Source: Mortierella sp. BCC40632
Lineage: Eukaryota > Mortierellomycota > Mortierellomycetes > Mortierellales > Mortierellaceae
Reading direction: 5' to 3'
Length of the DNA stretch: 64,000 bases
NCBI GenBank assembly: GCA_011634665.1
Contig: WAEK01000010.1
Location: forward strand, 740,001-804,000
Below are positions 10,668 through 20,661 of this stretch, in pieces. The number at the start of each line of letters is the position of its first letter. Within the stretch, counting starts at the first letter, position 1. The notes under the pieces were generated by a model. That model saw nothing but the letters and a program-made list of their open reading frames with translations, was not told the DNA's origin and did not search any database. Both the position numbers and the translations under genes were made by a program.

Positions 10668-11788
10668 CTAGCCAAGGACAACTTTGGTGAAATTTGAGTT
10701 CGTCTTGCTGGAAAGACGATAAAATTTCGCAAACATAGAAGACGACGACCAATTGCCCTGAGCAATGATGTCGTCAATGCTGACTCCTCTCTTCGCGGCT
10801 TGCGTGGACCCCGCGGCTCTTGCTTTGGGTGTGATTGCGCCTGGAGGGAGTTGTAGTCTTGACATGACGGCCTTGATGTGTTTACTGATTCGTTGGGCAG
10901 AAATACAGAGCTCATGATGCTTGACGTGTCGGACCAAAGGGTTGTATGAGAGCGATGGCTGGGTCGGGTGTGGTACTACAAGACGGTCCTTAGCGAACCG
11001 GGCGACATAAGTCTTGAATGTTTCCACTGGGCACAAGGCTGGGTCCGATGGGAGTGCGTTGAGGATGACAAACTTGTTCTTGTGGATACCGTTGTTCTTC
11101 TCTTTTGGTCGGAGGATGAGGAGACGTATGAGTGTCTTTTCGACTTGGCATCCATCCAGATCAATACGTTCGATGTCGCTTGGGCGAAGGAATGCGCACA
11201 TGCCTATTGACCAACATAGCTTCTGTGTGAGAAGTTCGGCTGATACTCGACTGTTTGGTGGAAGCGAACGGAAGTAATCTAATATCGGGGATATGTCTAG
11301 ATCCATCTCTTTGTTCGAGTCGGTCTCGTTGGCTCGTAAGACACGGAAAAACTGGAGAAGTAGCTGTCTTGTTGGAAAGGCAGAGCATCTTCGAAAAGAC
11401 CTGTGAGCTGTGCACGATAGGTAGAAATTGTCGATGCTTTCCATCGCTTATGAGTATGTCCCCAGGCTAGGAAGTTTAGGACGTTGGCTGGTTCGGGGAT
11501 TGTTGGATCCAGTTCTCTTTCCTTGCACCATTTTATGAAAGCTCTTTGCGTGTGACCGTAACGTTTTCGCTTCAATTTTTCTGTTTCTGCATCCCTGATG
11601 ATGTTGACCACCGACTCATCGTATCCTTTGCTCATCATCGTTCTACGGCGCTTATGTTCCAAGCTAGCAATGACCAGTGCGGGTTCTTCCTCATGATCCC
11701 TGGGTCTTTTCTGGAGGCGGTTAGAACGGCGGATCGTGGTACTGGGGTTGGGGATTCCTGAGTCATCTTCGTCACCACTGGATACCAT
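10668..11788 (-). pseudogene. DIRS tyrosine recombinase (frameshifted)
   Basis: Integrates the element's circular DNA in place of a DDE integrase. A likely start ATG is at 11788 (MVSSGDEDDSG). The first part has a basic stretch (KRRRTMMSKGYDES) and the core-binding region; the frame ends at 11297. One base shift near 11365 moves the rest to another frame, open to 10668. Catalytic landmarks are the first Arg in FLRPSDIERI, the second Arg in PKARAAGSTQAA, a Trp in QGNWSSS where families vary between His and Trp, and the nucleophile Tyr in FAKFYRL. The His usually three residues before the second Arg appears to be Pro. The 5' end overlaps the RT/RNase H frame (to 11635), a common DIRS arrangement. 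Confidence 0.8.
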
Positions 11789-13250
11789 ATCGCGCTCTCC
11801 CAATTCGGAGTGATCAACGTTGCTGTCAGTTTCTCCTCCTGGATTCTCTGCAGGGTCTGCGGGATTAAATTCCATGGTGGGCATATGTAAAGGCGGCCCA
11901 GTCCTTTCCAAGAATGTTGAAGTGCATTCTGTGCTACTGCTTCCGGATCGTACTTCCAAGACATAAAGTTCTTCAGCTTCGTGTTGGTCCTTGAGGCGAA
12001 GAGGTCGATGTGATGAGGTCCCCATTTTTCGTCTATCTTCTGGAAGGTGTCGTGGTGGATGCTCCATTCCAACTGACTCTGCAATTGACGGCTGGGAGGG
12101 TCGGCTGGGTTGAACTCCGAAGGGACGAATGCTGTCGTGATCGATGTTCCTGTCTCCAAGCAATGTGTCCATATTCGGTCTGCTAGTGCCATCAGTTCCG
12201 GTGAGCGGGTCCCCCCAAACTTGTTGATGTAAGCGATCGTTGTCGTGTTGTCGCAGTAAATTAGTAGTCTCTTTCCTTGAAACTGTGGTTGAGTGACTGT
12301 GTACCATATCACCATAAGCTCCTTCAAGTTGATATGTGTCGTCGACATTTGTTTGTCCCATGTTCCTGACAATGAGTGATGATCCTGAACTATCCCCCAT
12401 CCTGTATCCGAGGCATCGGTGTAAATCTCTGCTTCCGGAGGTTGATGGATCCATGTGAGTCCGTTCCATGATTGCAAGCCTTCGATCCACCATTGAAGGT
12501 CCTCCTGGGCTAGTGTCGTCAGTGAAATAGATCCCGTCCATGAAATCCCCCGTTGAAGGGCTTCGTTCTTCACTTGGACCAGGTTCTGGCATCTGAGTCT
12601 TGCTGGTAGTACTGCTGCTGTCATAGCGAGCGCTTTTCCGATGAAGGACGAGAGGGCTTTCAGCGTCATCTTGCTCTTCTTGACCATCTTGGAGGCTTCT
12701 CTCCTGATGTCGCGGATCTTTTTCCTTGGGTACTGCGAGCGTCATCTTCTTCGAGTCTATCACGAAGCCCAGGTGTGAAATCGACTGTGTGGGTTCCAGA
12801 TGAGACTTGCTCTCTTTCACTAGGAATCCGAGCGACTTCAGCTTGTCGAGAACTTGTCTTGTTGCCTTCAAGGACTGCTCCCTGTTCCTGGCCACTATCA
12901 GTAGATCGTCTAGGTATGCTGTAATCCTTATTCCCTTGCGCCGAGCCCATCTGAGGATCGGTTTGAGCATCTTCGTAAAGACGTAAGGCGCTAAGGAGAG
13001 ACCGAAGGGTAGCACGCGGAACTGGTATTGTTTCCCTTTCCAATGGAACTGTAAGTATTTTCTGGAAGTCTCGTGAATGAGAACATGGAGGAATGCATCC
13101 TGGAGATCCACACTGGTCATGTAGTCTCCCTTGTTGATCAAACTGCAAACCGTCTTTATGCTCTCCATCTTGAAGTGTTTCTGATGTACATACTGGTTTA
13201 GAGGTCGGAGATTGAGCACTGGTCTCAAGTCGCCTGTCTTTTTTGGGATC
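11635..13250 (-). pseudogene. DIRS reverse transcriptase / RNase H / Dam-like region, 3' part
   Basis: Continues RT after the gypsy insertion. The frame resumes as KKTGDLRPVLNLRP (partly within the target duplication) and reaches the active site AYLDDLLIVA near 12900-12920. A one-base shift in a short T run near 12720 moves the frame to the RNase H part. That has DASDTGWG (near 12395-12420), HINLKELMV and CDNTTTIAYIN. It then has the DLFASRTN...YICPPWNLI stretch, which I take to be the adenine-methylase-like region of DIRS elements. The reading frame ends at 11635. RT copies element RNA and RNase H removes it. This copy is non-functional because of the split and the shift. Confidence 0.85.
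13246..13250. other. Target-site duplication (left) of gypsy element
   Basis: GGATC directly before the left LTR, repeated at 18490-18494 directly after the right LTR. Removing the element and one copy restores a continuous DIRS RT frame across this point. Confidence 0.95.
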
Positions 13251-13517
13251 TGTCAAAGAGTATGCTACCTTGGTGCGTCTCTTTGAGAATGTCCTTGCTG
13301 GAATGTTTCGATCTGTACGGACGGACACGAATTTTCTTCCCCCATTGCCGCGCTCCATGGAAAGGGTTCACCCCTTTTTCTACATATCTTCTCTAGTATT
13401 TATTTCCTCTCTTTCTTTCTCAATAAACGTCAGTTAGTAACTCACTTCTTGTCCCTAGCCTTTGTCCTAGTCCCTGTCCTTGTTCTTCTCCTTCCCTATT
13501 CCTCTTGCCTTGTTACA
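13251..13517 (+). repeat. Left LTR, gypsy element
   Basis: 267 bp, starts TGTCAAAG and ends TTGTTACA (TG...CA). By eye identical to the right LTR except for AAA instead of AAAA near the start. AATAAA at about 13421 is a possible polyadenylation signal within the LTR. Confidence 0.95.
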
Positions 13518-13530
13518 TGGTAGCAAAGGA
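13518..13530 (+). other. Primer-binding site, initiator-Met tRNA type
   Basis: TGGTAGCAAAGGA directly abuts the LTR. It closely resembles the complement of eukaryotic initiator tRNA-Met 3' ends (TGGTAGCAGAGG), a frequent LTR-retrotransposon primer. Confidence 0.75.
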
Positions 13531-13553
13531 AGTTCCCTTCCACCACCTCCATT

Positions 13554-14577
13554 ATGCCTAACCACTTCGATACCTTTGTTAAAAATGTCCATCTCCATGA
13601 ATTCAAAGGCCTTCCAAACGAAAACGTTTCCAACTGGATCAAGGATATTGAAGAGTATAGCGATGCTCTCAGTCTCAACGCGAGTCAACGGATCCAAGGG
13701 TGCCGTCTTCTTTCTCCAAGGCAACGCGCGCAACTGGGTCCGGACCCTTACGTTTCCAGCTGTCCTCAATGATAACGATTGGATCAGTTTCAAGGCTGCG
13801 TTGGAAAAACGCTACTCGAGCCCCAACACCAAATTGTTCGCTCGTAGCAAATTGTACAACCTAAAACAGAAAGGGTCTGTCACGGATTACATCAATGAGT
13901 TCGAAACCCTACGCTCTGTCCTCACTGACATGAGTGAGGCAGAAGCGATCCAGGTCTTCCTCCAAGGGCTTGGACAAAGACTTCAAGAACATTTCGCCGG
14001 TAATCCAAGCCTTCGACAAGACCTGTACACGATTGTTCAAGTGTCTGAGAGCCTCGACCGAGTGTACCAACGTGGGAAGCAACATTCTTGGGAACCACAA
14101 CCCAAACATGAACCAGCAAGGCCTGAGTCCTCGAATAGCCAAGCAGAACCGATGGAGCTAGACGCTATGAACATGCACAAGATGAGTCCTCAAAACAAGC
14201 GGACTGGAAAAATCGTGCATGCTTCTATTGTCACCAACCTGGCCATCAAGCCAAGAACTGTGAGGCAAAAAAAAAAGAATGCGTCGGGGAAAAGCCCCGT
14301 CCCAATAAAAAGAATTCTGGATCTTTTATATGGGACTACGGTCGTAAATGTTATTGGTGATTGTCCAGAAGGAGTGTTCCCTAAACCCACAAATTGTCCA
14401 GAAACGTCGAGTGACATTTCTAAACAATCAGAATCATGTCCCTCCAGCTCAAGTGAGCTTCGTATCTCCTCCCAGCCTAAAATTGTCGATCCAAGTGGGT
14501 TAACAATTGATCCCAGTTCGAGACCAAAGTTGGTTTCCGGTTCTCAGCGAGTGCCATTCCCAGTCCAACCCCGTTAA
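13554..14577 (+). pseudogene. Gypsy gag (frameshifted)
   Basis: Capsid/nucleocapsid polyprotein. The start is ATG 13554 (MPNHFDTFVK). The capsid part runs in that frame to about 13700, then continues in another frame (FFLQGNARNWVRTL through LRQDLYTIVQVSE). A CCHC zinc knuckle (CFYCHQPGHQAKNC, 14220-14261) lies back in the first frame, so two opposite one-base shifts are needed. A proline/serine-rich linker follows. It would coat and package element RNA; this copy cannot give full-length Gag without frame changes. Confidence 0.85.
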
Positions 14578-17500
14578 ATGTCGTCGGTTCGTGAGCCGCT
14601 GCCTGTTCAAGATACCAATAGTAGCCTTGGCCCCGAGTTCCCTGCAAGTGCAGAATGTAGTGCCGTGTCCCGTGAATCCAGTAGTGAGTCAGACGACTCA
14701 ACCTTCACTCCCAGTCCCCAGAATAAGTTTTCTGCTAGTCCATGTCCAGATTCCAACAGTCAGGAAGTTAACCCTGAATTACCAGAAGAAATCGAAGACG
14801 AACCTCTCATGTATGTGGCCGGTCGTTTCAAGGATCATACTATCGACATTATGGTAGATAGCGGCGCATCCGCAAGTTACATTAATTACGAGGTAGTCAA
14901 GCGCCTTCATATCGCAACGTCAAAAAGCGAAATCCAACAACAGTTGCGTTTGGCAATGGCCAACCAACACTTTGTACCCAATATTGCCACATCCGACTCC
15001 GACTTGCCGACAATTTTTGCCCAGTAATCCAATTCAATGTTGTCGACATGAAATTCGAAGCAATCCTGGGCAAACGTTGGCTGGCACATAGTAAACCGCA
15101 ACCAATATTAGACCTTGCCAACCACGTCATCCGAGTCGAACCTGACATTGTAATCCAAGGATACACCCGACCGACACACCAACCAGTATTGTCCGCAATG
15201 CAATTCAAACGTTCCCTTGGAAAACACCAAGCCTACTTGTGCATTGTGCGATCGAACGAGGAGGATAATAACAAGAAAAGCGAAAGTCAGCCACCGGAGG
15301 TAGAAGTTCTCCTAGAAAAATACAGCGATGTATTTCCAGAGGAACTCCCGAAAGAACTACCTCCTGAGCGGTCAGTAGACCATCACATTGACCTGATTCC
15401 TGGATCGACGCCGCCCTCTAGGCCTACCTATCAACTTTCCTTGGCCGAAATGGACGAGCTCCAAAAACAAATTGATGACCTGCTACGACACGGGTTCATT
15501 AGACCTAGTCAATCCCCTTACGGTGCTCCTGTATTGTTTGTGCGGAAAAAAAAGGCGACTTGAGAATGTGCATTGACTACAGAGCATTGAACAAACAAAC
15601 AATCAGGAATACTTATCCGTTACCAAGAATTGATGAGTTGCTTGATCGACTGAACGGCGCAGAAGTGTTTAGCAAAATGGATTTACGAACAGGTTATCAC
15701 CAAGTTCGAATTCACGAAAACGACGTACACAAGACCGCTTTTCGCACAAGATACGGCCTATATGAGTTCCTTGTGCTGCCATTCGGATTGACCAATGCTC
15801 CTGCCACCTTCATGACATTAATGAACGAAGTTTTCCGAACCGAACTGGATGGTTGTGTGATCATATACCTCGACGATCTATTGATATTCAGCAAGAACAT
15901 GGAACAACATTTAGTTCATTTGGAAATTATCTTGCGCAAATTACGAGAACATCGACTGTATGCCAAGCTGTCCAAGTGCGAATTTGCCAAGAGCGAAGTT
16001 GGCTTCCTAGGACACATCGTGTCCAGCAAGGGCGTATCGGTCGACCCCTCCAAAGTCCAGGCAATAGCCGAGTGGCCAGCCTTGCGCTGTGTCCTAGATA
16101 TCCAATCGTTTCTAGGACTTGTCAACTACTACCGACGCTTCATTCACAAGCTCGCCAAGATTGCCGCTCCCCTCACTGAACTACTGAAAAAGATGTGACC
16201 TTCCGATGGTTGAAAGAACAAAAACGTGCGTTCAAAAATTGAAAAAAAGGCAATTATGAACGCCCCAGTCCTGGCTGTCTTCAATCCCGAACTCCCTGTT
16301 GAAGTCCATGTCGACTCCTCGAAATATGCTATTGGTGCAGCGTTAATGCAGAACGGTCGACCAGTCGCGTTCGAATCAAGGAAACTGTCCGCTGCAGAGA
16401 TTAATTACCCAATCCATGAAAAAGAACAACTTGCCGCCGTCCATGCACTCCAAAAATGGCGAGTATATCTGCATTCGACAGCCGAGCCCTTTATTGTTTT
16501 CACCGATCATGAATCACTAAAATATCTGGATACAAAGAACACGCTCAGTCCTCGCCAAATTCGCTGGATGGAAAAACTAGCAGAGTATAATTTTGTGATA
16601 CGATACAAAAAGGACCACTCAATGTTGTACCTGATGCTCTTTCAAGAAGGCCGGACTACCAAGATGCAGCCAGTATGGAGTCAAAACCAGTAATCGGATC
16701 CACAATCTTGGAAGCTTGCAGAGAGGCCTACGAGGAGGATGAAGATTTTGGCGATTGGTTGAAACGAGTTAGAGCAGTTCAAGGAAAGAATAACCCGTAC
16801 GAGTTCACGCTCCATGACAACCTCCTCTACCTTAAGAAAGACATGCGATTATGTGTACCCAACCTACCAGAGGAAAAGTCTACGATCATGAAGGAAATCC
16901 ATGACTCGTCGTTAGCAGGACACCTTGGTGTTGACAAGACATACGTCCGGCTATCTGAAGGATACTATTGGCCGGGCATGTGGCAATCCGTCAAAAATTA
17001 TGTTAGCTCGTGCCACGAGTGTCGACTTAGCAAGCACAGAACGACAAAAGAACTGGGGCTATTGCAGCCATTACCCATTCCAGAGAAACCTTGGACGCAC
17101 ATTGCAATGGACCTGGTGACACATCTACCTAAAACGAAAGCAGGACATGATGCAATAGTAGTATTTGTGGACAGGTTTAAAAAGCCGCTGTGTTTGTCGC
17201 CACAAAACCAGTTGCACCGCCAAGGATGTTGCCAACATATTTTTCCAGCAAGTGTTCCGACATATTATGGAGTTCCCAAGTCAATCGTGTCGGACCGAGA
17301 CACCAGATTCACCAGTACATTCTGGAAGAGCCTTTTCGAGCATCTTGGAACGAGTCTGAGACATGTCAACCGCTAGACATCAACAATCAAACGGACAAGC
17401 AGAGCGAATCATCCAGTCCTTGGAACAGTATCTGCGCTTATACACGAATGAGGCTCACGATGATTGGGACGAATTCCTCATCCATGCCGAGTCTGCGCAT

Positions 17501-18213
17501 AATTCTGCCAAGTCATCCGCTACAGGACTTAGCCCATTCGAAGTGATGTATGGACACGTACCGTTAACACCAGCGACACTCTTGACGGAAAAAGCTCATG
17601 TGGTCAAACAACCTAATGTGAAAGAAGAGATGGAGAAACACCAAGCGAGATTCCCGAATTGTTTATGACGCTATCCAAGACAGTCACAAAAAGTACTCTG
17701 ACCAGTACGATGCCCACAGACGCGAGGCCATATTTGAAATAGACGATCTTGTCTATATCGACGCAACCGATATCAAAACCGCCACGGAAAATGCGACAAA
17801 GAAGGTCAACAAACTGAGGAGACCATTCCTAGGACCTTACAAAAATTATTGCTCAACCAAGTCCCTTGAACTACAAGTTGCAGTTACCTCCTAGAAGTCG
17901 ACTGCATCCTGTGTTCCACGTCTCCAAGCTCAGGGCTACTACTCGTAGGAGTGACGAGTTTGCGGATAATGAAGAGCTGAGGCCTGACAAGGAACCTCTC
18001 ATTGACGATAGCGATGAGTACTATGAACAGCCCTATGAGGTGGAGCGAATCGTCAAGCACAAGAAGACAAAGGAAGGTCTAATTAAATTCCTAGTCAAAT
18101 GGGTTGGTTTCCCGGTAAAAGATAGCACTTGGCAGACGCTCGAAGACCTCGAGAACGCACAGGATGTTATTCAAGATTACCGAGATACTCTCAAGGAGAA
18201 GGACCTCTTTTAA
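14578..18213 (+). pseudogene. Gypsy pol: protease-RT-RNase H-integrase-chromodomain (multiple frameshifts)
   Basis: Aspartic protease motif VDSGAS near 14854-14871. RT runs from about 15310 with IDYRALNKQT and the active site YLDDLL near 15865-15882. RNase H has VDSSKYAIGA and FTDHESLKYL (to about 16620). The integrase HHCC finger (AGHLG, then CHECRLSK) is near 16918-17030; the core has AMDLVTHLP, SDRDTRF and HQQSNGQAER. The chromodomain (VERIVKHKK...KWVGFPVKDSTW) spans about 18040-18190 and ends at TAA 18211. Frames change near 15000, in an A8 run near 15546-15553, near 16190 and 16240 (A runs), near 16615, twice between about 17180 and 17260, and near 17360 and 17660. I saw frame-shift lesions but no clear nonsense substitution. 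The chromodomain probably steers insertion towards methylated chromatin (family knowledge). Confidence 0.9.
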
Positions 18214-18221
18214 GAGGGGAG
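18211..18221 (+). other. Polypurine tract, gypsy element
   Basis: Purine-rich AAGAGGGGAG immediately before the right LTR, overlapping the pol stop codon. This is the usual site for plus-strand priming. Confidence 0.8.
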
Positions 18222-18489
18222 TGTCAAAAGAGTATGCTACCTTGGTGCGTCTCTTTGAGAATGTCCTTGCTGGAATGTTTCGATCTGTACGGACGGACAC
18301 GAATTTTCTTCCCCCATTGCCGCGCTCCATGGAAAGGGTTCACCCCTTTTTCTACATATCTTCTCTAGTATTTATTTCCTCTCTTTCTTTCTCAATAAAC
18401 GTCAGTTAGTAACTCACTTCTTGTCCCTAGCCTTTGTCCTAGTCCCTGTCCTTGTTCTTCTCCTTCCCTATTCCTCTTGCCTTGTTACA
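18222..18489 (+). repeat. Right LTR, gypsy element
   Basis: 268 bp, starts TGTCAAAAG and ends TTGTTACA. It is followed by the second GGATC target copy (18490-18494). Confidence 0.95.
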
Positions 18490-18745
18490 GGATCGTAAAT
18501 ATTCGGCTCGTAAATCCATTTTCGGTAGCTTCCTCTATCGCGCGTTTTTCTAGTAGGGCGAGGATTTCCATTTCGATCGTTTCCGTTTCCTTGTTCTGTC
18601 GTGGGTGGTGGTGTCTGGGGTGAGGACTGTCTGGCGGGAGGGATGTGAATGGGATTTTGAATCCACTTTCGATAGTTTGACGAACCCAGTTTTCGTCTGT
18701 GAGTTTTTCCCATGCTGCCTGAAACCTGTGTAGGCGTCCCCCTAC
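18490..18745 (-). pseudogene. DIRS reverse transcriptase, 5' part cut by gypsy insertion
   Basis: Minus-strand frame with WEKLTDENWVRQTIESGF, then LALLEKRAIEEATENGF and SRIFTI, running up to the GGATC target site. It is the fingers-side start of RT. With the gypsy element removed, the frame passes directly into KKTGDLRPVLNL at 13250. Confidence 0.85.
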
Positions 18746-19825
18746 TGGCGTCCCCGGCCTCGACCGCGTCCTCTCGGGTTCGAGGCTTGCTGAAAAGACT
18801 GGCGGTTGCTGTCGCCACTGGGAGGCTGGTGAGACTCTGATGCAGAGTTGTTGTTTCTTTGGCCCGAATTGTCTGTGCCGTTGTTGTTTCCTTCGTAACT
18901 ACGGTTGCCTTGGTTGCCATAATTGTTATTCCGGAAGTTACCTCTGTTTTTGCCTCTGAAACTGCCTTTGTCGTTTTGACCTGTCGCTTTCTTAAGTGAC
19001 TTGGTAAACTTCTGTTGGTCGATAAAGTCCTGGTGCGTGAGAATTGGGCTCCTTCCGTTGGGGTCTGTTGGTGGAATGACATTCTTGTCCCTGTAAATTG
19101 CTTGGGTACGAAGTTGTCCAATTTCAGTGCTGAGTGCGGCGAGGTTGTATCGAAGAATGTCCAGCGTCTCCAGAGTGTTGGACGTGATCGGGTCATCTGG
19201 ATCAGCTGCTGTCGAGGAAAGGATGGCATGTACTGTCGCATCAATTGGTCGTGTAAGGTGTGCCAATTTTGTTTGCAGTGTAGCAAGTTCTTGGTCTCTC
19301 TTCTGAAGGTGTTTGGAAGTGTTGAGGTTGGAGGGAAGCACCGGTGCTGTGTATTCAACGCCTCGCACACGAGGGAAGTGTTTAATGTCAGTGTAACCGT
19401 CGTCTTCGTCCCATTTGGGATGGGCATGGAATTCCTGTCGATGTTTGAAGCTGGGAAGATACTCTTCAAGCCTTTCGTAGGGGTTCGAGGATTGGGACGT
19501 TCGGATTGGTCGTAAGGTGAGGGTCTTTGACTTCGTTTGCTGGAGGTGTAGCGTTAGCCTGTCGAAGAGCTGGGGCCAGAGCTGCCACCAAGGCTTGGAT
19601 GTCCTGAGGGGTGAGGGTGGAAGGGAGAGGGTGGGTGAACTGTGTATGTTGGGTGGGGTTATCGCCTTGAGAATGTTGAATGGGGTTACCATTCGAAGGT
19701 TGGTGAGTGGGGTTACCACTCTGGGAAGATTCTGGTGTAGTAAGGTCATTGATCATTTCATAAATGTGCTCGAGCGGACGTGTTCCTGCGAGAGAAAGAA
19801 AGATGAAGAGTCCAGAGATAGCCAA
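18742..19825 (-). pseudogene. DIRS Gag-like ORF (frameshifted)
   Basis: ATG at 19825 lies inside the right inverted repeat (MAISGLFIFLS). The first frame is open to 19466. A one-base shift near 19480 leads to a frame continuing as NPYERLEEYLPSFKHRQEF and ending at 18742 in an Asn/Gly- and Arg-Gly-rich tail (PRGRGRGRGRQ), which suits RNA binding. It has no zinc knuckle. The position before RT and the basic tail support a gag role; sequence-level homology could not be tested here. Confidence 0.7.
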
Positions 19826-19915
19826 GTGAGGTATTTCTAGCTAGATTTTCTTTATTTTATTTGTATCTCGAGTGGAATTAAAGAAAGAAGGATTACACAG
19901 TATAGGGTCGCAGTC
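19794..19915. repeat. Right inverted terminal repeat of DIRS element
   Basis: Reverse complement of 10398-10519. The DIRS element ends at 19930 (GGATAAT), judged from the internal complementary region. Confidence 0.9.
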
Positions 19916-19930
19916 CCTATGAAGGATAAT

Positions 19931-20661
19931 TAGCAGCAAGAGCAAGGAAAACGCCGCCATGCAAACTGAAGTCCGCACTCGTCCCAGTCAATCCTGTACA
20001 ACGCGTCTTCGATTAGGGTGTGACACCGGTGCCGAACACCAAGAGGTAGCCAGGCTCCATCCGCGGCATGGTCCAAAATGCCCATTGCAGCGCGAGTTGG
20101 ATCACCTACAACAGTCGACTAGGATCCTAAATTGCTCCTTAAACCCTTTTTATGATGGCGACAAACACTTCTTCTCTTTGTTGTGATCTCAGTCCCTGAA
20201 AGAAAGTGCGCCAGTCCACATGTCGCTTGTACCCTGTGTACTGACAGAATGAAGTGGATTCTCAATGTTGCCTCTAGTTGGAAATGCAATCGAGTGTTGC
20301 ATGAAGAATCCAAGAGTCGAGGGGACTAAAATTTCCCATTCTCTGCTGATTGGCTCATCTCTGAAGTGAGTGTTGGGAGCACGAAAAGAGTTGATTGGAT
20401 CCGATGGTTAAAGAAGGGTACAAACACAAAACTCCTGCAGACTGCAGACTGCAAGAGATTTCTCTTCTGCAGGAACAGTTGGTGAATTCCTGCAGGAAGG
20501 GCGGAGCTGACAAAGATGGGACAAGGGCGAAGAAAGCTTCATTCCACAAAGGGGGTGAGCAATGGTCCTGGAAAAAGACTTGAGATCCTCCATTTCGCCA
20601 TTTTGCAGCTGTTGCTTCCTTCTTGTCTCTTCTTGTCCTCATCTCCTCATCGAGAAGTCCA
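19931..20661. other. Upstream region of unit 3, right half
   Basis: Resumes the array spacer that was interrupted at 10354; aligns with about 30310-31126 before unit 4. No protein gene. It contains part of the minus-strand coding-like relic (about 20060-20120) and the unit 3 promoter block. Confidence 0.6.
20388..20591 (+). promoter_or_regulatory. Conserved array promoter block, unit 3
   Basis: GAGTTGATTGGATC at 20388-20401, two copies of the TGCAGGAA core (about 20465-20497) and GAGATCCTCC at 20582-20591, 71 bp before the ATG. The DIRS insertion ends about 460 bp further upstream and leaves this block intact. Confidence 0.5.

Larger units (their letters stand above)
13251..18489 (+). mobile_element. 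Ty3/gypsy chromovirus LTR retrotransposon nested in the DIRS RT gene
   Basis: Complete in structure: LTR (13251-13517), primer-binding site (13518-13530), gag, pol in the order protease-RT-RNase H-integrase-chromodomain, polypurine tract (18211-18221), LTR (18222-18489), and a 5-bp target duplication GGATC. Integrase after RNase H and a C-terminal chromodomain place it in the Ty3/gypsy chromoviruses. The LTRs differ by one A, so insertion is recent. The coding part is broken by many one-base shifts. Confidence 0.95.
10355..19930 (-). mobile_element. DIRS-like tyrosine-recombinase retrotransposon (carries a nested gypsy element)
   Basis: Minus-strand element with ORFs in DIRS order: gag, RT/RNase H with a Dam-like region, tyrosine recombinase. 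The termini are set by the internal complementary region at 10561-10657: its first 62 bases are the reverse complement of 10355-10416 and its last 35 the reverse complement of 19896-19930. The inverted terminal repeats are 10398-10519 and 19794-19915. No flanking target duplication is visible, as expected for recombinase-mediated insertion. Without the gypsy insert (5239 bp plus one TSD) it is about 4.3 kb, in the usual DIRS range. This copy is dead: RT is split and several frames are shifted. Confidence 0.9.

Noticed and set aside
18468..19469. 333-codon minus-strand frame overlapping DIRS gag
   Set aside because: Out of frame with the Gag and RT pieces that join across the element; low complexity.
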